Part shown: positions 44,556-54,518 of the stretch, in pieces | How positions within the stretch are numbered: the stretch's first letter is position 1 | Layout: each line of letters begins with the position of its first letter | From: Neoceratodus forsteri | Lineage: Eukaryota > Chordata > Ceratodontiformes > Ceratodontidae | Reading direction: 5' to 3' | Length of the DNA stretch: 64,000 bases | NCBI GenBank assembly: GCA_016271365.2 | Contig: JADMNL010000028.1 | Span: 101,097,001-101,161,000 of the forward strand | The notes under the pieces: model-generated | The model's input: only the letters and a program-made list of their open reading frames with translations | What the model was told of the DNA's origin: nothing | Databases searched by the model: none | Translations under genes and position numbers: made by a program

Positions 44556-45217
44556 GGAGTTAACGATATCCAAATCTATTTTTATTAAAACTTGGTCTGA
44601 TATTACTATAGATTTTATTTCATCAGATTGTAAGTGTTTAGCTATTCCCTTCGATATTAAGATATAATCTATAAGAGAAACATTTTTATTCTTATCATCA
44701 AAGTGTGCAAATTTTTTTTAAGGGGTTAATATGTCTCCAACTATCAATTAAGTTCTCAGCCTGTTTATTTGCTACATTTATATTCCCATTTGTAGGACTA
44801 GTTGATTGATCCAAAATCGGATTTATTAATCCGTTCAAATCTTCTGCTAAAATAATCTTTTTTGCCTGTTATTTTTGAAGACCTTTAACAATGGCTGATA
44901 GAAAAGAATCATAATTCAAAAAAGGACCATAAATTGATCCTATTCCAAAGAATTAATTAAAACCTTGATCAAAATGATTCTCCCATTTATATCTGAAAAT
45001 TCTTCCATAATCTTTACCTCTGTCCCGTTTTATTAATGATTGCAGCTCCACAACTTTTTTTTGCCCCTGTATTACATATTAAGTGGCTCATCCATGTCTT
45101 TTTAAGTTTATTTTTTCTCCAAATTAGTTTCTTGCAGGCATATGATATTAGCATCAGATTACTTAATGTATGTTAAAATTTTAGCCTGCTTAATAGGAGA
45201 ATTTAATCCATTAACAT

Positions 45218-47098
45218 TTAAGGAGGCCAGTTCATTACTTCTAGAGACTTGAGTAGTCTTTGAACTGGTGTGCTTGCTTCCATAGGTACATTTATAGTTT
45301 GCTGCAGTTGCAAGATTTCATTTTTCATTTCAGTGTTTTCTTTAATTAAATTTTGAGTTAAAGCATAGTAGTTTTCAAATTTTTCCTGCAGGTTGATAAG
45401 CTGCTCCATTTTTTTGCGAGATGAAATTAGTTTTTAACCCACACAGGTGCGTCTCCCATATCTTCTTTCTCAGTACTAAGGATTTGAGCTGTTAAAGTAG
45501 AAGTTAAAGAAATTATTTTCTTTTGTGTGGAATTAATTTGGTAGCTAAGATTTATATCTGATTCTTGATGAACTAAGGGACCAGATACATTCAAAACTTG
45601 ATTTTTAACACTATTAGATGAGTGATGTGACTTAACAGTCTCTAGATTTAAATCCATTTGTTGCATATTTGTTTTAGAGGTCCCCTCATCCAGTTCTTTG
45701 CCTTTACTATTAGCGGACTTTACTTGAGCAGAAGGAAAAATGTCACAGTTTACTCCATTTCTCATTAGTGATGGCTCCGCTGGGATGTTTGCAGACTCAT
45801 TAAGTGACTGTACTGCATCTCTGGTCCAGTTCCCTTCAAAAGTTGCCTGGGGTTGCAAATCGACAGACTGGCCATTGCCTCCTTTAGATGCCACTTCTCC
45901 CATTTCAGCATTGTTTTAAATTGGTGTGTGCTCCGGTAAAGTATCTGCTCTATTTTCAGGTGTCGGTACTGAGTCTGCAGTTCGGCTTCACTCTGGACTC
46001 TCTGCAAGTTGTAAAGCAACAGTTTGGGCTATGTTTTCTCCAGTTTGCTGACCCGCAGAGAAAGAGTACACGCCTTGCTGATTTTTGTTTTGAAGTTGAT
46101 TTAAGGTAGAAGTGATTTTTTTTTTTTTAAACACTTTATCACTGGTAGTCCAGGGCATCTCTCCAGGGTAACTTCGGGACTACCACCGCTACTCCCAGCC
46201 TGAAACCTCCCCATCTGAGATCTTCCCACAGCATGTCCAGCTTCTTGGATCACCCCCTGGGGAAGGGCCCGCCCACCCTTGGTGGCCTGTCTGGAGTGAA
46301 GACAGACAGTCACGGGACTGGGGCTGGAGATCCCAGTGAGGTAGGTCTGGCAGCAGGATGTGGGTGGGTTTCTGGAGCCCCCTTTGCCTTCACTAGACCA
46401 CCAGGGTTTTTCAGCTGAAGTTTCCCCAGAGTGTGGTCATGCAATGACATCCAGGCACTACGTGCAGATGCCTGCTGATGCTCCACCCCATGTTGCTGCG
46501 CCGTAAGTTCCCTGCGATGCCCATGATCTCCACTGGGGGCCACTAAGGAGCAGCATAAGACCCTGGATCCCTCCCCGGGAAGGGAGAGCAGTCCTCCGGA
46601 TGCTCAATCCCTTCCCTCCCCTGCTGACCCCAGGCAACCAGAGTCCATCCCTGAACCCAGGTCACTGGCATGGCATGAGGTGTGGTGTCCAGCACCTCAA
46701 CCCTCAGCACCATTGGGCAGAAGTGGTTTCCAATACAGAGTCTATTTCCTCGTAAATTTTTTTTTCCTGCTTGATTCAAAGTGCTGGCGACTCCTGATAC
46801 ACCTGGCTTAAGTGATAATGACTCCATATTTTGAGCTGGAGTTTTCTCATGCTGGTGAGAAACAGATGAGTAGCAACCCCACCAATGGTAGTCAGAGCGT
46901 CAAACATTATTGTAGTACCTTTGTTTAGTTATTAATGAAGTGGTCTTCCTTGTTGACAATGGTTTAAAATATTTCCCCTTTGATGTTGCCACAGTGTTGT
47001 TAAGTCCTTTGTGGGCATCATAATACCAAACCGAAGCAAGGTTTTGATGTTCTTAGAGAGCTCCTCTTCAGATGTACTGGGCTCAATATCAGATTTCA
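45218..47098 (-). pseudogene. L1 ORF1, coiled-coil protein, split by a SINE
   Basis: A start ATG is plausible at 47096-47098 (MKSDIEPSTSEEELSKNIKT). The frame degrades, meets the SINE at 46119-46725, and resumes with a Ser/Asn/Gln-rich segment (45427-45903, with SYQINSTQKKIISLTSTL) and then a coiled coil MEQLINLQEKFENYYALTQN and NTEMKNEILQLQQTINV (45218-45409). ORF1 proteins of L1 are trimeric RNA-binding chaperones; the coiled coil fits, but an RRM-like domain is not evident. Confidence 0.65.
46119..46725 (-). mobile_element. tRNA-derived SINE (copy 8)
   Basis: A poly-T tail at 46119-46131 and a head near 46725 (complement of TGCCCAATGGTGCTGAGGG). AGAAGTG occurs at 46111-46117 and 46728-46734. 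It splits L1 ORF1. The plus-strand frame 46233-46418 is a shadow. Confidence 0.87.
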
Positions 47099-48128
47099 TT
47101 TTACAACTCGCTGTATGTAGTGATGTGATTTATCACATCAGGAGGGCATTCAAGCAACTGCTAGCACACACAGCTGACCATTATGACTGCCCTGTTGCTC
47201 CTCCCAGGGGGCTCATCACTCCTGTAGAGGACAAGATCTTCCATGTACATTAACATGTGGCATCCTGCACTATCCTCGAGGAGTTGGTTGACAAAAAGGG
47301 AGAATAGGATAGATCCTAGTATGGATCCTTGAGGAACACCACTATGCACTTCTAGGGGGCTGGATGAGACTCCCCCTGGTGCAAACCCTTAAGATCTACC
47401 AGTGAGGTAGTTCCTAAACCACACTATGGGTCCTGTCGAGCAGCCACAAGAGTGGAGTTTACCAAGGAGGATATGATCCACTAAGTCAAAAGCCTTAGAT
47501 AGACTGATAAAGATGGCACCAGTAAGTTTACCTTGGTCCAAGTTCCTCAGGACATGGTCAATAAAACAGGCAAGTGCTGTGGTTGTACTATGACCCTTTC
47601 TGAAGCCATGCTGGTAGGAGGATAACAGATGTGGTCAAATATTTGTTGGAAGACTTTTTCCAGGATTTTTCTTCAGTGGTAGAGGATGGACCTGTAATTT
47701 TCTAGTAGTATAGCGTCACCTGATCTGAAAATGGGGATAACCTTGGCCTGCTTCCATAATGAAGGGATGGTTACGAAGGAAAGGGGCAGATTAAATAAGG
47801 TGGTAAGGGGTTTGGCTATGAGGACAGCTGTCAGCTTCAGGAACTGAGCATAGACTATCACTACTGGCACTGCCAGAATTTTCTGAGGTTCCACAGGACA
47901 CGTCGGACCTCAGCAGGGGAAGCAGTCTTGAAAGGGAAGGCAGGAATGCCACCTACCTCTACCTGCCCCTCCACAGAGGTGGGTGAGGCATCTTTGGGTG
48001 AGAGTTTAGCCTGGTAATCAGCTGGATTAGTGAATGTGTGGTTCAGAGCCTCAACAACTTGAGTGGGCTCAGTAATGAAATCAGCATTGGTGGCAGGTTG
48101 AGCTGGCTTGGCTTGCTGCCTGGTTTAA

Positions 48129-48555
48129 AAGGAAACTGCTGAAAACCCCACAAGTGCAGCAGCTGCTGCAGAAATGCCCAGTTAGGGCTTTTAGCATTAA
48201 ATTGATTTTTATTTACCTTCACCAGTCTGATTTTATTTTTTAAACAACTGTGCCATCTACAATGCCTGCAGAGCTGCCCATTGCCATCTCATGCACCTCA
48301 GGTGGCTTCCCCCATGCAGGTTATGTTAATGAGGGCTACCAACTCTGCCATTAGTTGGTAGCCCTCATTAGCATAACCTACATGGGGAAGCCACCTGAGA
48401 TGCATGAGATGGCCACAGGAAGCTCTGCAAGCATGATGGATGGTGCGGCTGTTTAAGAAGTAAAATCGGAATGCAGCAGGTAAATAAAACAATGTAATGC
48501 TAAAAGCCCTAACTGAGCATTTCTGCAGCAGCTGCTGCACTTGTGGGGTTTTCAG
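48129..48555. mobile_element. T2-like MITE, almost fully palindromic
   Basis: The two halves are inverted copies over nearly the full length, centred near 48343. Matching words are CTGAAAACCCCACAAGTGCA, GCAGCAGCTGCTGCAGAAAT, TTAGGGCTTTTAGCATTA, TGGCTTCCCCATGTAGG and TAATGAGGGCTACCAAC with their complements. The edges read TTTAAAAGGAA on the left and, in complement, TTAAAGGAA on the right, fitting the TTAAAGGRR terminus with TTAA target known for amphibian T2 elements. The interruption lies in the L2-like linker. Confidence 0.82.
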
Positions 48556-49303
48556 GAGCTTCCTTTAATTAGGGAATTCATCATGGCCTAGAATCTGCGA
48601 GGGTTGCCCAAGTTGTGGGTCTGCAGGTGTTTAAGAAAGGAAGCCTTGAGGGACTTGGATTCTTGTTTGCAGAGTCTCCAGTAGTTGTTCCAGGTGGCAG
48701 AGGATGGGGTAGATTTGTAGCCCATCCATAGAACATCCTTCCATTTCATTTTTGTGAGGAGTTCTTTTGCTAACCACCAGAAGTTCTCATTCCTAAATCT
48801 CCTGGTGGTGGTGCGGAAGTGTTTGTCCTGGGTACAGGATAGGGCAGCTGTGACAAACCCAGGGGGCAGAGTCCACGTTGGTTTTGAGTTTGCAGGATGG
48901 ACCAGTTTATGACCCTAATGTCCAAGTGCAACTTCCCTGTGTTACATTTGGAGAAATGTCTGAGGAACAAAAACTTGGGAGGGGGATGGGGACACCAGCA
49001 GGACCGTGTACAGAAAGTGGGGGAGCCATCACTGATGGAGTCAGACTGCACCCCAGCCTGAAGGATCCTGTCCTCCTAGTTTGTTATAATCCAACCAAGG
49101 AGGGAGTGACTGGAAGACCTGGGGCTGATCCACGTGGGGAGGAGATAATTTGGATGAGGTTTAATTGTTTTAGCTGCTCCACTTAAGCTGGTGGCCATTC
49201 AGCCACTTCAAGTTGAAATCCCCGACCATTATAAGGTCTCTCATGGGAGAGAGGCAGCTGACACACTGGGTAAGTTCTGCAAATCCATTCAGACCACCCT
49301 TAA

Positions 49304-49747
49304 AGAGCAACTCTGCACTTCAGCATGTGCTTTCATAATGTAAATAAGATGTTTCAGCTATTAAAAGTTACTAGACAATGCATTTTTTCATCATTTTCAA
49401 TGTTTCTTTCCAAGATGTACAGCACATCCTGGTAGTCCATCTAAAAAGTCTGTATAGAAAACATTTGCCACTCCCGTTAACCTCACAGTGCCTTTGTTTA
49501 TGGTATCACAGCACTCACCATGGAAACAGATTGTGATGTCACAAACAGCAATTGTGTGGTTAGCAGGGAAGAGTCAGCTACATTTTGAAACACTCAGTGA
49601 AATTAGTGCTGAATTATCTACAATATGTAGTAGACCAACAGAAGGGTAAAAGGGTAAAATAAAATAAATAACTAGAAAACAAAGTTAAAACATAACTGGT
49701 GTAAATCTAGTGTTTTTAAGCTATTTATTATAATAGAGAGTTGCTCT
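49304..49747. mobile_element. TTAA-flanked MITE with 11-bp TIR
   Basis: The terminal repeats AGAGCAACTCT (49304-49314) and AGAGTTGCTCT (49737-49747) are perfect inverted copies, flanked by TTAA at 49300-49303 and 49748-49751. The element is 444 bp, AT rich, with a TTGTGATGTCACAA palindrome near 49541-49554. TTAA specificity places it in the piggyBac/T2-type group. It splits the L2-like endonuclease. Confidence 0.88.
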
Positions 49748-50138
49748 TTAAGAGGATGGTATGCTCAACCTATGTATAGTTTCTTCACATACACAAGGCT
49801 CACCTCAGTTATGATTGATTCGGGGAAGGAATCATCAGTGTCACTACATGAGACAACAGAGGCCTTTCGGTGCTCATTAAAACATGAGAGCACCCCACCA
49901 CCTTTTTATTACCTCATCTGTCCTGCCTGAACAAGTTATAGCCCTTAATTAGCTCAAGTCTGAAATAGAGGATTTCAGCCATGATTCAGTCATGCCAAGA
50001 ATATCAGGGTTGTAGAGGGCAGTCCAGGCCTCCAGCTCATTGATCTTGGAAAGGAGGTTACATACTTTCATGTGTCAGATCTTTAATCTGTGGCTATTTG
50101 CCCAGAGGGGGGCTGCTATGCTTTAACAAGGGGGTAAA

Positions 50139-50162
50139 TGGTCCTGGGTTGCTTTCAATATC
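50139..50162 (-). other. 2A-like ribosome-skipping motif DIESNPGP
   Basis: Codons on the minus strand give DIESNPGP at residues 81-88 of the frame starting at 50402, preceded by a Leu run and GG. This fits the D-x-E-x-N-P-G-P consensus of 2A peptides, which separate two proteins during translation without cleavage. Such motifs have been described at the N-termini of APE-type non-LTR retrotransposons as well as in some RNA viruses. Activity here is inferred only from sequence. Confidence 0.85.
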
Positions 50163-50566
50163 ACCACCCAGTAGTAGTAACAATAGGAAGGGGGTTTCGG
50201 CAGCCCCATCATGATAGTGACCGACAAGTGGGCCAAGGGAGAAAATACAAGCACCTAAAAAGACAGGAGTGCCACTTCTCCAAAAAGACGAGACATAATA
50301 GAGGATGAGTCCAGGAAGGGTGAGATAGAGGTAAGGGGGTGATTCACCAAGGATGCAATGGAGTATTTCATTGGAGCTGCTTGATTCCTGGACAAAATAC
50401 AAGCACAGGAGTTACAGAGCAAATTGAGGCCTAGGAGGAGGAAGCATACAATGGATCCGGTCGCAGGCAAGTACACTGCAGGGTGGAACTGCATGGCAGT
50501 ACCTGGGGTGGTTGTTGCCAAGTCACTCTGCTGGGGAGAAGAGACTACAGTGCTGGTAGTAAAATG

Positions 50567-50640
50567 CAGGCCCCTGGCTAGTAGGGATCCTGCCATGGTA
50601 CTACAGGCCCCTGGCTAGTAGGGATCCTGCTAGAGTACTA
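50567..50640. repeat. Two-copy 37-bp tandem repeat
   Basis: CAGGCCCCTGGCTAGTAGGG followed by ATCCTGC occurs at 50568 and again at 50605, 37 bp apart. It marks the probable 5' start of the L2-like element and its junction with an older LINE 3' end. Confidence 0.8.
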
Positions 50641-50659
50641 TAGGCCAGGGACCCAAGTC

Positions 50660-51590
50660 ATCGACCTTCAGCAAAAAACCTGGAGAGCAGCTGAGAGTAA
50701 GGGAGGTATTAGGCAAATGCCACACCCTTCCTTTATGTTTATTATTTCGGAAGACACCTTTGAGCCAAGGCTCTTTTACAAAGGTTCCACGTCGTAGAAA
50801 CAATACAGAACATAGTGAGTACAATAATAAGTACAGTAGTTTCAAGCAGCCATAGGCTTTGTCAGGTACATTAAAGCTTTCATATGGAATTACTGTAATG
50901 TGCACAATTATTCACAGTATGTATGTTAAGTTACAGTAATTTGTGTATATTCAAGAACATGTGTACAATAAAACACACAGTTGTAATGGGTTCACTAAAA
51001 TAAATTAGAAACTGCTAGTAGATATAATAGATACAGTTAGAGAAGCTATGGGAAGAAAATGCAGATAGTGGGGATATAAAAGGGAGGAGATTGTGGGGGG
51101 GTAAGGTGGGAGGGACTTGGGGGGGTAGAGGGAAGGAGAGTAAGTTTAGTTAGGAGAAACATTCACAGGAGACCATTGTGACAAGGTGCTGACGCAGGTA
51201 GCACTTGAAAGTGCCCAGGGTAGCGTTATCAGTAACAGCAGGTGGAAGCAAGTTGTACCAGGATGAGGCTCTGTATGTAAAGGAGCGTTGTCCTTGGGCA
51301 GTATGGAACAGAAAAAGTAAGATATTCTGAGGTCCTGGTTAGGTTTGGGCCGCAGCTGGGGGGCCAGTAAGGACTGAACCCTTGAGGGTAGGTGATTTAA
51401 GGTAATCTTTTTTGCTAGCATACAGGTCTGGTACTCGAGTCTGCTGGGGAGTTGGAGCCAGTTTGCCTGTTTGTAGATGTCACAGGTATGTGAGAGGCGT
51501 GGAGCAGAGGTCAGTAGATGACATGCCTGGTTAAGGGCAATGGCTATTCATCGAAGTGCAGTGTCAGTGGCAATTAATTAATGTTAGTCC
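50660..51590 (-). mobile_element. Second L2-like LINE 3' end
   Basis: In sense from the right the C-terminal RT reads LPNRLEYQTCMLAKKITL and, after a frameshift, GQRSFTYRASSWYNLLPPAV and LGTFKCYLRQHLV (about 51290-51160), the L2/CR1-group C-terminus. A long 3' UTR follows, to about 50720. It lies directly upstream of the 2A-bearing copy in the same orientation, so it is a separate insertion. Confidence 0.68.
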
Positions 51591-51658
51591 TGGAACAGAT
51601 TATAAAGCAACATGCATTACCAGGGTAGTACGTTTTGAAGCAAGCCCCTCTTACAAGA

Positions 51659-51990
51659 ACCTATGGCAGAAACAGTTGTGCTGTAACTACCCCTAAACTA
51701 AACCTATGGTATAAGCAATAGTGCTGCAAACACCCTAAAATGAGCCACTTACATAAACAGTTGTGTTGTAAGCACCCTAAAACAGACCTATGACATAAAC
51801 AGTTCTGCTACAATCATCCTAAAATGCACCCATGGCATAAACAGTTGTACTGTATCCACCCTAAAATAAACCCATGGTAAAAGCAATTGTGCTGCAACCT
51901 CCCCAAAATGAACCAGTGACAAACAGTTGCATTGTAATTGCCCTAACATAACCTGTGGCATAAATAATTAAATTATAACCACCCTTATTT
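51659..51990. repeat. 42-bp minisatellite, about eight copies
   Basis: Units of the type ACCYATGGCATAAACAGTTG followed by TGCTGTAACCACCCTAAAATAA recur about every 42 bp, with the first words near 51659, 51702, 51744, 51786, 51828, 51870, 51911 and 51950. Copies differ by several substitutions. No ORF spans it. Confidence 0.88.
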
Positions 51991-52483
51991 ATGAGAGACG
52001 TAAAATCTATGTAAAACTGGGACACCGCCAACAATCAGCAGACAGGTGAACTAAAAGGCAGATAAGCATGTGAATACAAAATATGCCTATGTGTATATGG
52101 GTAACACAGGCTGCTCCCCGTTAGGCAGCATTGTCAGTTCTCTCTTTACAGTACACCAGGAATGGAGGGCAAAGGGTGGGCTTGAGTCTGTCGAGTTACA
52201 GTTTGTAATTTCTGCCTACTGAATAGGGAGAGCAAGAGGTAGAAGAGTCTTACTGTGTTAGCTGACTTGGGTCATATTTTCTCTTACCATCTGGAGAACT
52301 ACTGACAGGTGCTCCTACCACCCAGAGCTGCTGGAAACCATTGTGTAGGGGGACTCATTAGCAAGTCCAAACACTGTCCTGTTCTGGTGAGATACACACA
52401 GAGTCTGTGGCTGATGCCCTTATTCCATGGCCCTTAGCACATCGGCACACCTCACGGAGGCCACTTGGAAAACAAGGCAGAAA
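51991..52483. other. No gene or known repeat recognised
   Basis: Ordinary composition, lying between the minisatellite and the 230-bp repeat. No TIR, coding domain or array was seen. I looked here for an inverted copy of the DIRS terminal region (58520-58780) and found none. Confidence 0.4.
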
Positions 52484-53305
52484 TATAAGGCTGAAAGTCC
52501 TGCCTTCTGCCTGCTCCGATTGACTGGGAGTGTGGAGAGGGAGTTTGAAGCCGGTCTGGCAGCAGTTCAGGGCTCCGAGCTGTGCGCGGTTTGGGGAGAG
52601 ACTAGAGTCTTGCTCCTGCAGCCCACTTCACAACCCCTGCATGTAGCCCAAGATGGCTACCTGTGTAGTGCAGCTGCATCTGGCTTCTTTGGTTTGTGGC
52701 TCAAAGTTAAATGCTGCACTGAGTTTCAGAATCCCACCCTCTGCCTGCTCGAGCTGGCCGGGAGTCAGGAGCTTGGAGCCAATCCATCAGCATTTCAGAG
52801 CTCTGCATGGCAATCAGTGGCGGGGGGGGGGGTTCTTGCTCCTGCAGCCCTTCTCATGACCCCTGTGTATAGCCCAAGATGGCTACCTGTGCGATGCAGC
52901 GGCATCTGGCTTCTGTTGTCTGTGGCACAAAGTTAAATTGCTGCACTCAGTTTCAAAGTCCTGCCTTCTGCCTGCTCTGATGGGCTTGGAGCTAGCCCAA
53001 TGGCAGTTTAAGGCTCCATGTGGCAATCAGTGTGTTGGGGGGTTGCTCCTGTAGCCCACCTCTCAACCCCTGTGTGTAGCCCATGATGGCTACCTGTGCG
53101 ATACAGTGGCATTTGGCTTCTATGGTCTACAGCTCAAAGTTAAATGCCATGGTGAATTTCAAAGTCCCACCCTCTGGCTACTCCGATAGGCTGGGAGTAG
53201 GAGAGGGAGCTTGGAGCCAGTCCATCGCCAGTTCAGGGCTCTGTGAAGTGATCGATGGGGGGTTCTTACTCCTGTAACCCACCTCACAACCCCCATGTAT
53301 AGTCC
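52484..53305. repeat. ~230-bp tandem repeat, four units
   Basis: The anchor AGTCCTGCCTTCTGCCTGCT occurs near 52496, 52729 (variant), 52958 and 53162 (variant), with spacings of about 233, 229 and 204 bp. Each unit also has GCTCCTGCAGCCCA and AGCCCAAGATGGCTACCTG. The open frame 52427-52936 (169 codons) follows the repeat and is not regarded as a gene. The array ends exactly where the DIRS recombinase is cut. Confidence 0.85.
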
Positions 53306-54111
53306 ACCTCTGATAACAAAACAGGATGCAGTTTGCCAACCATCTGGATAAACATGGTTTTGAAATGGCAGCACCCTCTCTTGGGTGCAAAGAAAATGAA
53401 AAGTTGGTCCATTTTTTTTAGACTTACTTTGAGTCGTATAGCAACACAAAATTCTGTGTACATCTAGGTTATGCAGGATTGTCTCCCCTGGATTACAATG
53501 CTCAGGGTAGTACAACGACAAGTGTATGGTCTGATTCAGGGTGAACTCAGAAACCACCTTAAGCAAAAATTTAGGATTTATACACAGAGCAACCCAGTCT
53601 CTGTGTAAAATCAAATAAGACTCCTTAAACATAAGGGCCTGAAGCTCAGAAATCCTTCGAGCAGAAGTAATGGCAACTAAAAATAGCACTTTCCAAGACA
53701 GATAGTGCAGGTCGCAGCTCGTAGCTGATCCAAAGGGAGGCAATGTGAGTTTCTCAAGGATGAAGTTCAGATCCCATGGCAGAACAGGGTTACTAACTGG
53801 GGAGAGGTTTCATGTGGAGAATCCCTTCAGTAAAGTATAGGAGACCTCCAGTTGAGCCAAAGTCTTGCCATCTACTGGGACATGGTAGACCGAGACGGCA
53901 GACAAATGGACCATCAGCAAAGAACAGCTAAGTCCCAGGTCAGAGAGATGCAGAAGGTATTCCGTAACTTGAGGGACAGGGCATGAAAAAGGGTCCCAAC
54001 CCTTGGCAGTTCCCCAAATGGAAAACCGCTTTCATTACATAGCACAAGTACTTCATGTGGATGGCTTTCTGGCCTCCACAAGAATCTAAGCGACTCTGGA
54101 AGAGACCCCAT
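53306..54111 (-). pseudogene. DIRS tyrosine recombinase, truncated
   Basis: The N-terminal core-binding part is seen in the 53914-54111 frame with stops between. The catalytic domain starts LSWKVLFLVAITSARRISEL (about 53695-53630), containing the first catalytic Arg, and continues through FLLKVVSEFTLNQTIHLSLY to a WLANCILFCYQ segment (frame 53178-53390). The distal His-x-x-Arg and the nucleophilic Tyr are absent, because the sequence is replaced by the ~230-bp repeat at 53306. The enzyme would integrate circular element DNA. Confidence 0.85.
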
Positions 54112-54518
54112 AGCGTGAAGTTGCTATGCGTGAAGGTGTAGGGACTTTAGGCCTAGATGAACCAGCATGCCCTGCTCATGGGCCAGGAGGTCCTGGCAGA
54201 GGGGTAGAAGGACCAGAGGCTCCACTGCCAGCTGCTGGAGCAGCGGGAACCACATCTGGCAAGGCCAGAACGAGGCGATCAGAATCATGTGAGCCCCTTC
54301 TGCCTGCAGCTTGATGAGTGCTATCTGCAGTAGTAGGAAGGGAGGGAAGTCGTACAAAAACCACCCTATCCAACAAAGAGATAGTGCGTCTCACCAGAAA
54401 ACACCATGCCTTGGAATGAGTGAGCAGAAACTGGGTAGTTATGCATTGTATGAGGAGGCACAGAGATCTAGATCTGGACCACCCCAGAGGTTAAAGATGC
54501 GCTTGACCAGTGATTGCC

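Larger units (their letters stand above)
38831..45250 (-). pseudogene. L1 ORF2, endonuclease and reverse transcriptase
   Basis: In sense from the right: LNVNGLNSPIKQAKILTYIK (about 45220-45160), IICLQET with the catalytic Glu (about 45128-45150), LIDYILIS (about 44680) and a degenerate ISDQ in place of SDH (about 44620). RT: a DAPDSYRPIALLN block (about 41470-41430), GVRQGCPLSPTIF (about 41070-41030), and the catalytic box decayed to ENDILLL in the frame 40757-40972. C-terminus: a zinc-knuckle-like block CWHGCGLQGSFYHCLWRC at 39432-39485 (CX3CX7HX4C). It has many stops. Related to, but a different lineage from, the plus-strand L1 at 1-7610, whose knuckle begins CPRC. Confidence 0.82.
38813..47128 (-). 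mobile_element. L1 LINE (-) nested in the L2-like LINE, with many later insertions
   Basis: The 3' end with T tract lies at 38816-38830 (complement of AATAAAGATTATTTTTGG) and the 5' end near 47128. The interrupted L2-like RT resumes on both sides, and TATCAC occurs at both junctions (38808 region and 47130 region), a weak duplication. Without later insertions (41487-42050, 42455-42858, 42899-43467, 43740-44172, 44273-44555, 46119-46725) it is about 5.5 kb, near full length. ORF1 and ORF2 are both identifiable and both broken. Confidence 0.8.
47129..50640 (-). pseudogene. L2-like LINE: 2A-containing leader, endonuclease and RT (proximal segment)
   Basis: In sense from the right: leader frames (50255-50596 and 50094-50402) with hydrophobic stretches, ending LLLLLLGGDIESNPGP; EN with NPDILGMTESWLKSSISD (about 50000-49950), IMVGDFNLKWLN (about 49235-49200) and a decayed SDH region near 48900; linker ELLTKMKWKDVLWMGYK (about 48760-48710); RT with FLKLTAVLIAKPLTTLF, SLWKQAKVIPIFRSGD (47673-47894) and HSGVPQGSILGSILF (47349-47300). 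The active box reads MYMEDLVLY, with Glu replacing the first Asp. Two TTAA-flanked MITEs interrupt it. The RT C-terminus is at 37962-38812, beyond the nested L1. Confidence 0.82.

Noticed and set aside
50336..50360. GGTGATTCACCAAGG as a Harbinger terminus
   Set aside because: It lies within the continuous leader ORF of the L2-like LINE and has no partner end nearby.
52427..52936. 169-codon open frame on the plus strand
   Set aside because: It spans units of the ~230-bp tandem repeat, and the same peptide recurs with the repeat period.
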